A stretch of 64,000 bases of DNA from Clostridia bacterium (GCA_017416185.1 JAFQDF010000005.1:44656-108655); one strand, 5' to 3'. Positions 45,450 to 55,296 are shown, counted from the stretch's first letter. Notes: a model not told the origin generated them from the letters alone. Made by a program: numbers and translations.

Positions 45450-46389
45450 TATCCTTAACCACCTTTTCGGGGGGATTGTCAAGCTGACGGGGATTTTTGA
45501 TGATAGAGCGAAGCACCTTCATACCTGAGGCAAAATAATATCCGTCACAGATACGCTCATCTGTTACCACGGTATAGTCCACAAAGGACTGCTTTTCAAC
45601 GCTGCCGTCATCAAGCAGTACGTTTTTACGGTACTTTGTACCGAAGGACATAAACACGGGCAGGTTACCGAAATCATACAGGTGATGATATATGGACGGA
45701 ATGCCCAGAGATCCCATAGAGGTTATAAAGAAGGAACCGTGGAAGGGGCTGAGCTTAGTTAAAAATCTGGGCAGCATTCCGAAATAGTCTAAGAAACGAA
45801 GACAAGCCATAACTCCCTTGAACAGAAGTCCGGGAATAAAGGACAAAACCTTTACCGTATCCTCAAAATCACCGCCCGGATCGGCACGGAATTCCTCTAT
45901 CACACGGTTAAGCTCGTTGTAAACGTCGTATACCGTCGCATCCGGATAGAAAAACACCTTGACCACGGTATCGGGAGACTCAAGGGACATATCCTTCTTG
46001 ATGGTCAGACATATCTCGATATTGTGTCTTGTATACACGCGCTGACCCTGTATGTATCTGTTAAGAGCGGGACGTGCCGCAACGGCACGTATATAAGCCG
46101 CAATAAGCACGTGCATAAGGGTAAAATTAGTCAGTCCCTCCGCCCTCTTCTCGCGGATATATTCCTCTATCTTGTCAACGCGGATAGTATCCTTAACAAG
46201 GTTTGACGAATCCTGACGGGTACGCATAATATAAGGAACGACCACGGACATACCGGGTATGGTTCTAACTCTTCTGCCGCATTTCCTGATCTTGTCGGGA
46301 GCAATGATATTGCCGTGTCGGTCCTTTTGCTTGAAATCATCGGATAATTGCCCGATGACGTCGTCTTTCTTCAAAGTATCTGTATTCAT
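45442..46389 (-). CDS. CAT/2-oxoacid dehydrogenase E2-like acyltransferase fold
   Basis: A 315-residue protein resembling the catalytic domain of dihydrolipoamide acyltransferases and chloramphenicol acetyltransferase. It has no lipoyl or subunit-binding domain. Supporting segments are NFTLMHVLIAAYIRAVAARP, PFHGSFFITSMGSLG and the late TDERICDGYYFASGMKV. The last holds the HxxxDG motif position, but the His is Glu, so ordinary acyl transfer is doubtful. It stands alone with its own promoter and terminator and no E1 or E3 gene. ATG 46389 has GGTGGATT upstream; the longer frame to 46452 includes the promoter and is rejected. Function unknown. Confidence 0.75.
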   Translation of the reverse strand: MNTDTLKKDDVIGQLSDDFKQKDRHGNIIAPDKIRKCGRRVRTIPGMSVVVPYIMRTRQDSSNLVKDTIRVDKIEEYIREKRAEGLTNFTLMHVLIAAYIRAVAARPALNRYIQGQRVYTRHNIEICLTIKKDMSLESPDTVVKVFFYPDATVYDVYNELNRVIEEFRADPGGDFEDTVKVLSFIPGLLFKGVMACLRFLDYFGMLPRFLTKLSPFHGSFFITSMGSLGIPSIYHHLYDFGNLPVFMSFGTKYRKNVLLDDGSVEKQSFVDYTVVTDERICDGYYFASGMKVLRSIIKNPRQLDNPPEKVVKDIK

Positions 46390-46419
46390 AATCCACCATC
46401 CAAATTTCCCATTTGGTAT

Positions 46420-46448
46420 ATTATAACATAAATTTTGATATATTGCAA
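46420..46448 (-). promoter_or_regulatory. Promoter of the CAT/E2-like gene
   Basis: Minus-strand TTGCAA (46443-46448), 17 bp, TATAAT (46420-46425) with extended TGT. Confidence 0.7.
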
Positions 46449-46522
46449 GCATTTTCTAAGTTTGTTGACATTTCAACACTGTACGATTTACAAATTGTTA
46501 ATAACTTTTTTGTCAAAAGGGG

Positions 46523-46551
46523 TTGCAAAAAACAAATCATTGTGATATACT
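46523..46551 (+). promoter_or_regulatory. tRNA-Glu promoter
   Basis: TTGCAA (46523-46528), 17 bp, TATACT (46546-46551), 19 bp before the tRNA. Confidence 0.75.
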
Positions 46552-46570
46552 ATTCAAGCAATCGAGATAT

Positions 46571-46645
46571 GGCCTGTTGGTCAAGCGGCTAAGACGCAGC
46601 CCTCTCACGGCTGAATCGGGGGTTCGATTCCCCCACGGGTCACCA
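46571..46645 (+). tRNA. tRNA-Glu (CTC)
   Basis: 75 nt including an encoded CCA. Acceptor GGCCTGT pairs with ACGGGTC (one G-T and one T-G pair), anticodon arm CAGCC-CTCTCAC-GGCTG gives anticodon CTC reading GAG, and the T arm is GGGGG-TTCGATT-CCCCC. Discriminator A. It has its own promoter and terminator. Confidence 0.93.
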
Positions 46646-46649
46646 AAAC

Positions 46650-46681
46650 AAAAGCACACTTCGGTGTGCTTTTTGTTTTTT
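46650..46681 (+). terminator. tRNA-Glu terminator
   Basis: A 9-bp stem AAAGCACAC with a TTCG tetraloop followed by TTGTTTTTTT. Confidence 0.85.
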
Positions 46682-46805
46682 TACACTAAATAATCAGTAA
46701 CTTTGATTCGCTGAAAATACGTGATTGCAGCAGCGGTTTTGTGCAACGGCAAATCGAATTCTTATAATATTTAATTGTCAAATGAAGCTTCATTCCTTTT
46801 GAGAT

Positions 46806-46835
46806 AAAAAACAGCGGAGAAATCCGCTGTTTTTT
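46806..46835. terminator. Terminator of the InlB/Cys-repeat gene
   Basis: A 13-bp stem AAAAACAGCGGA with loop GAAA, T-runs on both sides, 20 bp after the stop at 46855. Confidence 0.8.
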
Positions 46836-46854
46836 ATTATTTTATGTTGAATTA

Positions 46855-49713
46855 CTATACAGTAATCTTATAGTAGTTATAAGACTCGTCGTCAAACTGA
46901 ACACAGAAGGTATATGTGCCGGGATTGAGCGTTACTGTGATATAGCCGTTTTCGTCAACGGAAGATGCCTTGAGAGCCTTGGAACCGGGAGCCGCCTTGA
47001 TCTGGGTAGATGTGGTATATTCACCGAGAGCATATCTGATGATATGCATATCGTCAAGATCACCGAAGGTAACCTTGTTACCGCTCTGTACCATAGTAGG
47101 CACCTTCTGCTCTACGTTATAGTAGTGGAAGTGCTTGTAACCGTTGTTGTACTCAACGATGATGGTTACCTCGCCCTCGTCACGGTACTGGAGCATATAG
47201 GATTCAGCATCACTGCCGATAACCTTGGTGTTGAAGTTACGTACACCGCTTGCCGCCTTGATAGAGGAAACAGAAGTGTGGTGACCGTATGCGGTTCTGA
47301 TAATCTTGATATCGGGGATGTTGTTTACTGTTACCTGGAGACCGTTTTCGTAGAATACGGGATAGTCAACGGTAAGAGTATGATGGATTACGTCGGTTGT
47401 ACCGTCGTTATATCTGATAAGAACGGTATAATCACCGGGATTTGTCATTGTGTAGCTGAAATCGTGAGTGGTCTTTGCAAATACATTCATCTTGTTTACA
47501 GATGCCTGATATTTGAAGCCTGTAGAAGCCTTGATCTCAGCGTAGGAATTGAACGTACCCTCTGCAAGCCACATATCCTTGTAGTTTTCGCCGTAGTCCT
47601 TTACGGTAAGCTTAACGCCGTAGGATTCTACGTAGGGATTGATCTCGTCTACACAGGTGTAGAGGAAATAAGAAGAACCGTCATTCATTCTTACCCAGAA
47701 GGTGTATTCGCCTACCCAGGGAAGCTCGTATGTGAATACGCCGTCAACGGTATATTTAGCTACGGTTGCGGCATCCATAGTTACGTTCTGCTCTGCTGCC
47801 TTGACCTCGGAGCCTGTGGTATAGGTACCGATAGCAAATCTGATCTCCTTGATATTCTTGATACCGTTGATAGTTACGGTATAGTTCTCAACACCTGCAA
47901 CAACGGGAGCAGCAGCATCAAGCATAGGAATTTCCCGGGTTTCGGTTGCACCGCATACCGTACAGGTTCTGGTTTCTACACCTGTGGAGGTGGTGGTAGG
48001 AGCCTGTGTTTCTACCCAATCACTCCAAGAGTGATCCTTAACAGAGCCTGCATCCTTGATGGTGTCGGTCACGCCACAGCCGTACTCACAGTATGCGGTC
48101 ATAGTACCGTCCTCAGTACAGGTAGCGTCACCGTTGGAAATATAATCATAGAATACGTGATCTACCTTAGTAGCCTCTGCTGTTACCGTTTCCTTTAACA
48201 GACAGGTGATACAGGTTCTGGTCTGTGTACCGTCCTTGGTACAGGTTGCATCATCATTGTATACATAACCGCCAAAGGTATGACCCTTTGCAGCTATAAC
48301 AGTCGTAGAGCTGTCACCGCATCTTGAACAGGTAGTAACCGTCTTTCCTGCCTCTGTACAGGTAGGCTGTGTTGTTGTGGTGGTGTAGCTGTGTCCCAAA
48401 GCGGGAGTTGTTTCGGTCTTGGTATCACCGCATCTGCGGCAGGTGGAGGTTGTTTTTCCTTCTGCGGTACAGCTTGCGTCTGTGGTTACAGTGGAATAGT
48501 TATGACCAAGTGCGGGGATAGGTGTTGTAGTGCTTGCGGCACATCTTGTACAGGTGGTGATAGTCTTGCCTTCGGTTGTACAGGTTGCTGCTGTTGTAGA
48601 GGTAGTATTATTATGACCGAGAGCGGAGATAGATTGAGTATAGCTGTCACCGCAGGAGCAGGTATAAGTTATCACACCCTTCTCTGTACAGGTTGCTGCC
48701 TTTGTCACAGAGGATTTATAGCTGTGAGTATGGCTTGTAGAGCCGTCAGCCCACTGTGCATAAAGGGTGATAGGATCGGAGTTGGTCTTTTGACCGCCAA
48801 GCTGAGTTCCTACGGGTACGGATGTACCTGTGCCGTCAGGCTTGGTGTTCCAGCCTGTAAAGTATGTACCCGACTTTGAGTAAGCACAGTTCTTTACAGA
48901 GTAAGAATCGTAATTCCAGAGTGAACCGTAATCAAATGTGAGATAATCAACATCCATATAACCGGAGCCGCCGTTAGCGTCATAGGTTATAGAGGGCTCC
49001 CAGATAGCAACGAACTCAAGGGAAAGACCTCTGTGAGTGTTTACACAATGGAAAGCACTCCAGGGCATAGCACCGCCGGTAGGAGGAATTGTAAGATTTT
49101 GACTGGTGCCTTCCCAGGTGAAGAAGGAAAGGTCATTACGAAGCAGACCGTATGCATAGTTGCCGTTAAACATTACACGGCGACAGCCGGGCTTTACGGG
49201 AGCACCGCCGGCATAATCCGGGAAACAATATTCGTAGTCTGTCAGAGGATCCTCGTAATTGGAGTTGTTAAAGTTAGCGACGTAGGTAAGATAAACACCG
49301 TTACCTGTCGCAGGGAAAACACCGCCGTCAGCGTTGAGCTGAATGTTGTAGCCCCAGATAGCATAAAGAGTTGCAGGGGTATCTGCAGTATAATAGTCGT
49401 AGTATGCGTCACCCGTACCGCGTCCTGTTCTTGCATCAAAAGCAGTATTCCACTCTATGAATACACGCTGATCGTTAAGAACCATATAACCGGGCAGCAT
49501 ACCGTAGTTATTAAAAATATCGTCTCTTGTGTGGTAAAGCGGTAATGCCTGTCCCTGTGTCTTATGCAGAGGATGTGCTTCAGAGCCCCAGCCCTGAGGA
49601 CCGTGGTTAAGGAACACGTCATACTGTTCTGCCGCAAAAGCCCCTGTGGGAAGTACACTCAGAAGCATCATGACCGCCATTACCAATGTAAGGATTCTTG
49701 TAAGTTTTTTCAT
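46855..49713 (-). CDS. Surface protein with InlB-like, Cys-pair and C-terminal modules
   Basis: A 952-residue exported protein. Signal peptide (about 1-27, ending AFAAEQ); InlB-like and DGG/GW repeats to about residue 330, closely similar to a segment of the CHAP/InlB protein at 30290-31140 (GGAMPWSAF and RTGRGTG in both); then seven or so Cys-pair repeats of the form ATCT-x-x-G-x6-C-x-x-C-G-x12-GH (330-600), perhaps metal or disulfide knots; then the four-unit C-terminal module (46858-47910). ATG 49713 follows AGAGGAAAAGTT; the extension to 49755 is rejected because it overlaps the promoter. It has its own promoter. Confidence 0.85.
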   Translation of the reverse strand: MKKLTRILTLVMAVMMLLSVLPTGAFAAEQYDVFLNHGPQGWGSEAHPLHKTQGQALPLYHTRDDIFNNYGMLPGYMVLNDQRVFIEWNTAFDARTGRGTGDAYYDYYTADTPATLYAIWGYNIQLNADGGVFPATGNGVYLTYVANFNNSNYEDPLTDYEYCFPDYAGGAPVKPGCRRVMFNGNYAYGLLRNDLSFFTWEGTSQNLTIPPTGGAMPWSAFHCVNTHRGLSLEFVAIWEPSITYDANGGSGYMDVDYLTFDYGSLWNYDSYSVKNCAYSKSGTYFTGWNTKPDGTGTSVPVGTQLGGQKTNSDPITLYAQWADGSTSHTHSYKSSVTKAATCTEKGVITYTCSCGDSYTQSISALGHNNTTSTTAATCTTEGKTITTCTRCAASTTTPIPALGHNYSTVTTDASCTAEGKTTSTCRRCGDTKTETTPALGHSYTTTTTQPTCTEAGKTVTTCSRCGDSSTTVIAAKGHTFGGYVYNDDATCTKDGTQTRTCITCLLKETVTAEATKVDHVFYDYISNGDATCTEDGTMTAYCEYGCGVTDTIKDAGSVKDHSWSDWVETQAPTTTSTGVETRTCTVCGATETREIPMLDAAAPVVAGVENYTVTINGIKNIKEIRFAIGTYTTGSEVKAAEQNVTMDAATVAKYTVDGVFTYELPWVGEYTFWVRMNDGSSYFLYTCVDEINPYVESYGVKLTVKDYGENYKDMWLAEGTFNSYAEIKASTGFKYQASVNKMNVFAKTTHDFSYTMTNPGDYTVLIRYNDGTTDVIHHTLTVDYPVFYENGLQVTVNNIPDIKIIRTAYGHHTSVSSIKAASGVRNFNTKVIGSDAESYMLQYRDEGEVTIIVEYNNGYKHFHYYNVEQKVPTMVQSGNKVTFGDLDDMHIIRYALGEYTTSTQIKAAPGSKALKASSVDENGYITVTLNPGTYTFCVQFDDESYNYYKITV

Positions 49714-49745
49714 AACTTTTCCTCTTTCAAAATAGTTCTTTTTAT

Positions 49746-49774
49746 ATAATATCACTAATGTCGATTATTGTCAA
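49746..49774 (-). promoter_or_regulatory. Promoter of the InlB/Cys-repeat gene
   Basis: Minus-strand TTGACA (49769-49774), 17 bp, TATTAT (49746-49751). Confidence 0.75.
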
Positions 49775-49776
49775 TG

Positions 49777-49803
49777 AAAAAAGCACCGAAACCGATGCTT
49801 TTT
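49777..49803 (-). terminator. Terminator of the large LRR gene
   Basis: Stem AAAAAGCATCGG/CGGTGCTTTTTT with loop TTT on the minus strand, just after the stop at 49822. Confidence 0.75.
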
Positions 49804-49821
49804 CAATATAACAGAATAAAC

Positions 49822-52800
49822 TTACGCTATATCCAATACGTAGAAATTATATGATTCATCGTTATACTGAACCATAAAGCTCCACCTGCCACTTGTAAGA
49901 CCGCTAATAACGATATTTCCGTTTTCATCTATCGCATCCGACTTCTTGAACTGTGAACCGGGAGCGTTTTTTATGTTCTTTGAGGTGGTATACTTGCCCG
50001 CCGCGTATCTGATGATATAGAGGTCGTCAAGATCACCGAAGGTTATCGTATCACCCTCAAGTGTATAGGTAGGAACCTTTTGTTCTACGTTATAATAGTG
50101 GAAATGCTTGTAGCCGTTGTTATACTCAACTATAATAGTTACCTCGCCCTCGTCGCGGTACTGTATCGTATATTCCTCGGCATATTTGATATCGTTCTTA
50201 TTGGAAAAGTTACGGACTCCCGCCGCCTTCTTGATATCAGCTACAGACTCATAGTGACCGTAGGCAGTTCTGATTATCTTGATATCGGGGATGTTTGATA
50301 CCGTTACCTGAAGTCCGTTTTCGTCGAAAACGGGGGTATCTACGGTAAGCTCGGTATACAGAAGGTCCGAGGTGCCGTCGTTATATCTTATGAGCACGGT
50401 ATACACGCCCGGCTCGTAAAGAGTATAGCTGAAATCGTGAGTGGTCTTGGCATAGAGATCAAGCTTGTTCTTTGAAGCCTGATATTTAAATTCTGTACTT
50501 GCCTTGATCTCGTTGTAGGTATTGAAGTTACCCTTGGCGATCCAAAGATCCTTATAGTTTTCGCCGTAGTCCTTAACGGTCATCATAACGCCGTAGGTAT
50601 CTACGTAGGGATTGATATAGTTTACGTTGGTATAGAGGAAATAGGACACTCCTGCATTAGTCCTTACCCAGAAGGTATATTCGCCCATCCAGGGAAGATC
50701 GTATATAAAGGTACCCATAACGTCCGTGTACTTAGCAACTGTTGCCGCGTCAAGAGTCACGTTCTTCTCTGCCCCTTTGACCTCAGAACCGGTGGTATAA
50801 TGACCTATGGCAAAGCGTATCTCCTTTATATCCTCCAGGTTTACCATAGAAACGGTATAGTTGAATACGCCCGTGATCTCGGGAACTATGGCAGGCTCGA
50901 GCTTGGGTATCTCTCTCGTTTCCTGAGGCTGTCCGCACTTGGTGCAGTATAAGGTCTCCTCACCTGTTTCCTCGGTGGTAGCCTCTTTCGTAACCACCCA
51001 GTCACCTGCGATATGCTCACAGTTACCTGTAACAGACACTACCTCAAAGCCCCACAGGCTGTAGGAGGAGTCGCTCTGAAGAACTATTTTGAAATAGTTG
51101 CCGGGAACGTTTACCGTAGCACCGGAGAGCTCTGTTCCCGAATATACCCCTACCTCGTTTCCGTCCTTGTCGTAGATAGTAATGGTATCGTAATAATCCT
51201 CGGTCTCGGTCTCGGGAGCAAAGGTAACGTCCAAGGATTCAAAGTTATATTTATCGGTATATTCCCACTCGCCGTAAAAGTCTTCGGGATAGGGATGCTC
51301 GGAGGCGGGAAGGAGAATAAGGTCGGGGTCAACGGTAACGAGGATGTTTATCCACTTGCCGTTGTAGCCAACGGGTACGCTGTGCTGACCGGGACTTGAG
51401 AAATCGTACTCGCCTATATCAAAGCCCGAATCTATAATTCCGCTGTAGCCCGTGCTGTCCTCAAAGGATACGGTCATACCCGCGGTGCTGAACTTACCGC
51501 CTATTGGGTATACCAGTCTTGTGGGCAGGGTCAGGAGTTCTATACGGTCAACTACGTATCTTATATCTATTTCCCAGTTATTTCTGAAATATTCGTCAGC
51601 GTAGCTGTCCTTATATACCCATACGCAGTCTTGCGAGAAATTGTAGAACAGATAACCGGGAAGCTCGATTATGGAACGGGGGAATACGATCTTTTCAAGA
51701 GCCACGCCATCGTAATATCCGCCGTAGAAGCAGTATTCGTGAACCTTTTCCACCGTTTCGGGGATATGGAACTCGGTACGGCTTGACATATTATTGTACA
51801 TTATAAGCTCTTTCATATCCTCGGTATAGAGGACGCCGTCAACGGAAGCATAGCTCAGATTATCCTCGTGAACGTTGATATATTTGAGGTTAGTCTCCCA
51901 GAAGGTAACGCTTGAAACGTATTCCATAGTGGAAGGAAGGGTGATGCTCTCGATATCGGAGGCCCAGAAGGCGTAGTCGCCCACGTAGGTAACGCCCTCG
52001 GGGATAACGACGTCGCCGTTTAATCCGCTTCGGGTAAATGCGTGATCGCCTATATATGTAAGACCGGGCTCAAATTCGAAACCGCGAAGGCTTTGGGTAT
52101 CGCCAAATGCCGAATCCTCGATACGCACTATTGTACCAAGCACACTTACATTTTCGAGATTAACACAGCCGTAGAAGCACTGTGAGGGGATTACGCTGAT
52201 ATTCTCGGGGATTGTGACCGAGGTAAGTGCCTCGTTACCGAAGAACGCGCTGTCTCCCAGAGAGGTAAGCGTATCGGGAAGTACAATAGTCTTAAGAGAC
52301 GTAAGATTGGAAAACAGCTCGGTAGGCAGCTCGGTGATACCCTCGGGCAGGAATATCTCCTTGAGATAATCGCAGTAAGCGAAGGGAGCACCGCCGTAGA
52401 CGGTGTCAACACCTTCAAGGGTAACCGTGGTAAGCATATCGCAGTCGCCGAACGCCTGATAGCCTATGTAGCCTATACCTGCGGGTATGATAAGCTCGTC
52501 CTCAATACCGCAGCAGCAGTAGAAGGCGGAGTCGCCTATGCTCTCTATAGAGTCGTGTAAGGTAAGGCTCTTTATACCGCAGCAGTTCTGAAATGCTCCG
52601 TCGTCGATAACCTTGACAGTCTCGGGGATGGTAAGGCTCTGTACGCCGGTACAGCCGTAGAATGCCTGGAAGTCTATTCTTTCCACCGATTCGGGGAAGG
52701 TAACGGAGGTAATACCTGTACACTCGGAGAATGCCGATTCCGAAACGGCAGTAAGTCCTGCAGGAAGCACCAGCTCACCGCTGAGGCCGCTTTCCGCAAA

Positions 52801-53667
52801 GGCGCGGTAGCCTATCTCGGTGATAGCGTCGGTAAAGGGGAAGGAGGTGAGAGCATCCGTACTCTCAAAGGCACCCTTGCCTACCGAGGTGATCGTACCC
52901 TCAAAGGTTATCTCCTCAAGATTGCTGCAGCCGTAGAAGGTATACTCGTCTACTGCGGTTATGCCTGCGGGGATAGTGATATGTGTAAGTCCCTTAGAAC
53001 GGTAGAAGCACTGATATCCGAGAGAGGTAAGACCTTTCGGAAGCTCTACCGTGGTAAGAGAGTCACAGTATGCCAAAAGCTGATCCGGGAACTCGGTCAT
53101 GTGAGAAGGCAGAGTTACCGATTCAAGCTCGGTGCAGTAACGCAGAGCGTAGCCGTCTATAAAGGTGACCGACTCGGGTATAACGAGCTCGGTGATACCC
53201 ATAAAGGAGAAGGCTCCCTTACCGATGCTCTCAAGTCCGTCGGGGAGAGTGAGCTCGGTAACGTCGCTGCAACTTCCGAAAGCAAAATCGCCTATAGACT
53301 TGAGTCCTGCAGGGAGCTTAAGCTCGGTGATATCTCCGCAGTAGTCAAAGGCACCCTCTTTGATCGAGGTCACGGTGGAGGGGATGCTTACGGAGGTAGC
53401 GTTGGCACAGCTCATAAAGGCATAGTAGCCTATAGAGGTAATGCCCTCCTCTATCACGATGCTCTTGACCTTGAGTCTCTGACCGTACCAGGGGGATGTA
53501 CCGCTGTAGCAGAGCGGGTCCATACTGCCGGTACCGGAAATAGTAAGCACACCGTCGGTCAGATCCCAGCTTACTCCGTCAGCCAATACGGTGATACCCG
53601 TCTGACAGACCGTACCGATAAGCATTATCAGTACGAGTGCAAGGGATAAAATTCGTTTGGTCTTCAT
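49822..53667 (-). CDS. BspA-type LRR surface protein with C-terminal module
   Basis: A 1281-residue exported protein. Signal peptide (about 1-29), then some 25 BspA/LRR_5 repeats (about 45-690) of the pattern L-x-x-I-x-x-x-A-F-x-x-C-x-x-L-x-x-V-x-I-P-x-x-V, an Ig-like domain (GGKFSTAGMTVSF, about 705-780), a CUB-like beta segment (about 800-880), one Cys-pair repeat and the four-unit module (49825-50880). BspA-type repeats occur in adhesins that bind host proteins. Its promoter has a perfectly placed dyad upstream that is shared with two neighbouring LuxR-type regulator genes, so it is probably under their control. ATG follows AAGGAGTTATAAAA. Confidence 0.87.
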   Translation of the reverse strand: MKTKRILSLALVLIMLIGTVCQTGITVLADGVSWDLTDGVLTISGTGSMDPLCYSGTSPWYGQRLKVKSIVIEEGITSIGYYAFMSCANATSVSIPSTVTSIKEGAFDYCGDITELKLPAGLKSIGDFAFGSCSDVTELTLPDGLESIGKGAFSFMGITELVIPESVTFIDGYALRYCTELESVTLPSHMTEFPDQLLAYCDSLTTVELPKGLTSLGYQCFYRSKGLTHITIPAGITAVDEYTFYGCSNLEEITFEGTITSVGKGAFESTDALTSFPFTDAITEIGYRAFAESGLSGELVLPAGLTAVSESAFSECTGITSVTFPESVERIDFQAFYGCTGVQSLTIPETVKVIDDGAFQNCCGIKSLTLHDSIESIGDSAFYCCCGIEDELIIPAGIGYIGYQAFGDCDMLTTVTLEGVDTVYGGAPFAYCDYLKEIFLPEGITELPTELFSNLTSLKTIVLPDTLTSLGDSAFFGNEALTSVTIPENISVIPSQCFYGCVNLENVSVLGTIVRIEDSAFGDTQSLRGFEFEPGLTYIGDHAFTRSGLNGDVVIPEGVTYVGDYAFWASDIESITLPSTMEYVSSVTFWETNLKYINVHEDNLSYASVDGVLYTEDMKELIMYNNMSSRTEFHIPETVEKVHEYCFYGGYYDGVALEKIVFPRSIIELPGYLFYNFSQDCVWVYKDSYADEYFRNNWEIDIRYVVDRIELLTLPTRLVYPIGGKFSTAGMTVSFEDSTGYSGIIDSGFDIGEYDFSSPGQHSVPVGYNGKWINILVTVDPDLILLPASEHPYPEDFYGEWEYTDKYNFESLDVTFAPETETEDYYDTITIYDKDGNEVGVYSGTELSGATVNVPGNYFKIVLQSDSSYSLWGFEVVSVTGNCEHIAGDWVVTKEATTEETGEETLYCTKCGQPQETREIPKLEPAIVPEITGVFNYTVSMVNLEDIKEIRFAIGHYTTGSEVKGAEKNVTLDAATVAKYTDVMGTFIYDLPWMGEYTFWVRTNAGVSYFLYTNVNYINPYVDTYGVMMTVKDYGENYKDLWIAKGNFNTYNEIKASTEFKYQASKNKLDLYAKTTHDFSYTLYEPGVYTVLIRYNDGTSDLLYTELTVDTPVFDENGLQVTVSNIPDIKIIRTAYGHYESVADIKKAAGVRNFSNKNDIKYAEEYTIQYRDEGEVTIIVEYNNGYKHFHYYNVEQKVPTYTLEGDTITFGDLDDLYIIRYAAGKYTTSKNIKNAPGSQFKKSDAIDENGNIVISGLTSGRWSFMVQYNDESYNFYVLDIA

Positions 53668-53702
53668 TTTTATAACTCCTTTTTAATATTTCGTTCATAT
53701 TT

Positions 53703-53731
53703 ATGATAGCACTATAGGTAAAAAGTGTCAA
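53703..53731 (-). promoter_or_regulatory. Promoter of the large LRR gene
   Basis: Minus-strand TTGACA (53726-53731), 17 bp, TATCAT (53703-53708). Confidence 0.7.
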
Positions 53732-53742
53732 CAACCCATATA

Positions 53743-53757
53743 GGTAGTAAAACCACC
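53743..53757. promoter_or_regulatory. Dyad operator GGTAGT-N3-ACCACC
   Basis: A 15-bp dyad with one mismatch, centred near -54 of the LRR gene promoter, a position typical of a LuxR/NarL-type activator. The same dyad recurs at 55241 and 55352. Confidence 0.6.
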
Positions 53758-53789
53758 CATCGAGATGTTGACACTCTCTGTTTTGATAT

Positions 53790-55190
53790 CTATTTATTAT
53801 ATTTATTTACTATCTGTGCCGCCGCGTGACGAGAATGAACGTCAAGCTTGCGGTATATCTTTTTGGTATAGTCGTTTACGGTATGCTCAGAGATAAAGAG
53901 TACCTTTGCAACATCGGCATTGGAGTAGCCGCATCCGATGAGGTCAAGCACTTCCCTTTCACGCTTGGTAAGTCCGGCAAGAGGTGAAGCTGCCTCTGTG
54001 ATCTCTTCTTTTTCTTCCATTTCTTTTTCGGTCTCCTTATCTTCGATCTTTCTGTCAAAGGCATATATAAGATGGGGTGCAAGCTGCACGAATATAACCG
54101 TCAGCACCACGGTAATAGCGGCATATGCAAGGTGAAGCATATCGGGCATAGAACGGAACGCCTCCACCAGAGCGCTCTGTATGACCACAGTCACCACCGC
54201 TAAAATCATAATAATGGGTGTGATAAACCTTGATGGGTAGTTCTTCATAAGCACATTGCCGTAGAGGGGGAGGAGCAGGCAAGGCATAAATCCAAAGCCT
54301 ATAAACACACAGGCAACGTACGCCAAACCCGGCAGATAGGAGGATATGAACAGGAAAAGAAATCCCACCGCAGAGAAGGCTGTAAATATAGAAACGGTAC
54401 GCATGGGATGCACCGAAAATTTCTTATATAATACGTACACCACAAGAGACGCCGCGGCATCAGCCATATACGCCGTAAAGATGCCGTTCTCTACCACGGC
54501 AACAGCCGTAGGTCCCGCAAGCATCATTATACAGCTTACAAACACCAAGATATATACGCCCCAGAAAAGCTTTTTGGGAGTATACAAACCGTCGCTTCGC
54601 TTGACGTACACTGGATAGCTGTCCTTAGAAGCAGGGATACCGAAGAAGAACACCGCCATCATAACCAGCATTATGATCGTAAATATTCTGAACATAGAAA
54701 AGGATATGGGAAAAACATCGTTCTGGACGAGAGCGATTATTATCAAAGCCGGCACATATCCGACGCACAGATGAAATACCGCAGTTTTTTCGGTAAACAG
54801 ATTGATGATAATAAAGCTCTCAAAGGCTATCATAAAAAAGCAGAAGAAGGAGTGACAGTACAGGATAAGCACCTGCATATCGGGGGGCATAGGGATAAAA
54901 AGCGCAAGAATAGTCACAAGTGCACCGCACACCGACATACGCTCTGCCCATACGACCATACGGGGCAGGAATATCATCACCGCTATGCCAAGCAGATATC
55001 CCGCCGCAATAAGCAACGTCACGTTATCCTCGGTGATAGGTAGGGGCACTCTGCCGTCTATGACCAGAGAAGGAGTCATAAAATATACAAATCCCATCTG
55101 CCAGGCCGTAAACATACCGAAGCATACGAGCATCCACAAGGGATAGCTTTTTCTTTTTTTCAGATTCTCGAGAAGTATGGACAAATTCAT
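53790..55190 (-). CDS. 12-TM membrane protein with C-terminal LuxR DNA-binding domain
   Basis: A 466-residue regulator. The N-terminal 380 residues contain about twelve hydrophobic helices laid out like an MFS carrier. After an acidic linker (KEMEEKEEITEAA) comes a LuxR/NarL helix-turn-helix (about 400-466): LTKREREVLDLIGCGYSNAD, then ISEHTVNDYTKKIYRKL. Such one-component membrane LuxR proteins are known in some gut Actinobacteria and clostridia and probably sense a small molecule. ATG 55190 has GGGGAGATTTTT upstream; the longer frame starts at an unlikely TTG. It is divergent from a second small LuxR-type gene, and a shared dyad lies in its leader. Confidence 0.85.
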   Translation of the reverse strand: MNLSILLENLKKRKSYPLWMLVCFGMFTAWQMGFVYFMTPSLVIDGRVPLPITEDNVTLLIAAGYLLGIAVMIFLPRMVVWAERMSVCGALVTILALFIPMPPDMQVLILYCHSFFCFFMIAFESFIIINLFTEKTAVFHLCVGYVPALIIIALVQNDVFPISFSMFRIFTIIMLVMMAVFFFGIPASKDSYPVYVKRSDGLYTPKKLFWGVYILVFVSCIMMLAGPTAVAVVENGIFTAYMADAAASLVVYVLYKKFSVHPMRTVSIFTAFSAVGFLFLFISSYLPGLAYVACVFIGFGFMPCLLLPLYGNVLMKNYPSRFITPIIMILAVVTVVIQSALVEAFRSMPDMLHLAYAAITVVLTVIFVQLAPHLIYAFDRKIEDKETEKEMEEKEEITEAASPLAGLTKREREVLDLIGCGYSNADVAKVLFISEHTVNDYTKKIYRKLDVHSRHAAAQIVNKYNK

Positions 55191-55240
55191 AAAAATCTCC
55201 CCAAAAACAGGTAAAAATACCAAAAACCCCTTGAACAAGG

Positions 55241-55255
55241 GATAGTATAACTACC
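55241..55255. promoter_or_regulatory. Dyad operator GATAGT-N3-ACTACC
   Basis: One mismatch from the perfect dyad at 55352. It lies in the predicted 5' leader of the 12-TM regulator gene, about 35-50 bp after the transcription start, which would suit autorepression. Confidence 0.55.
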
Positions 55256-55296
55256 CGTTTTGCAGTATAATTTAGACACAAATGATAGTTTTCTTA

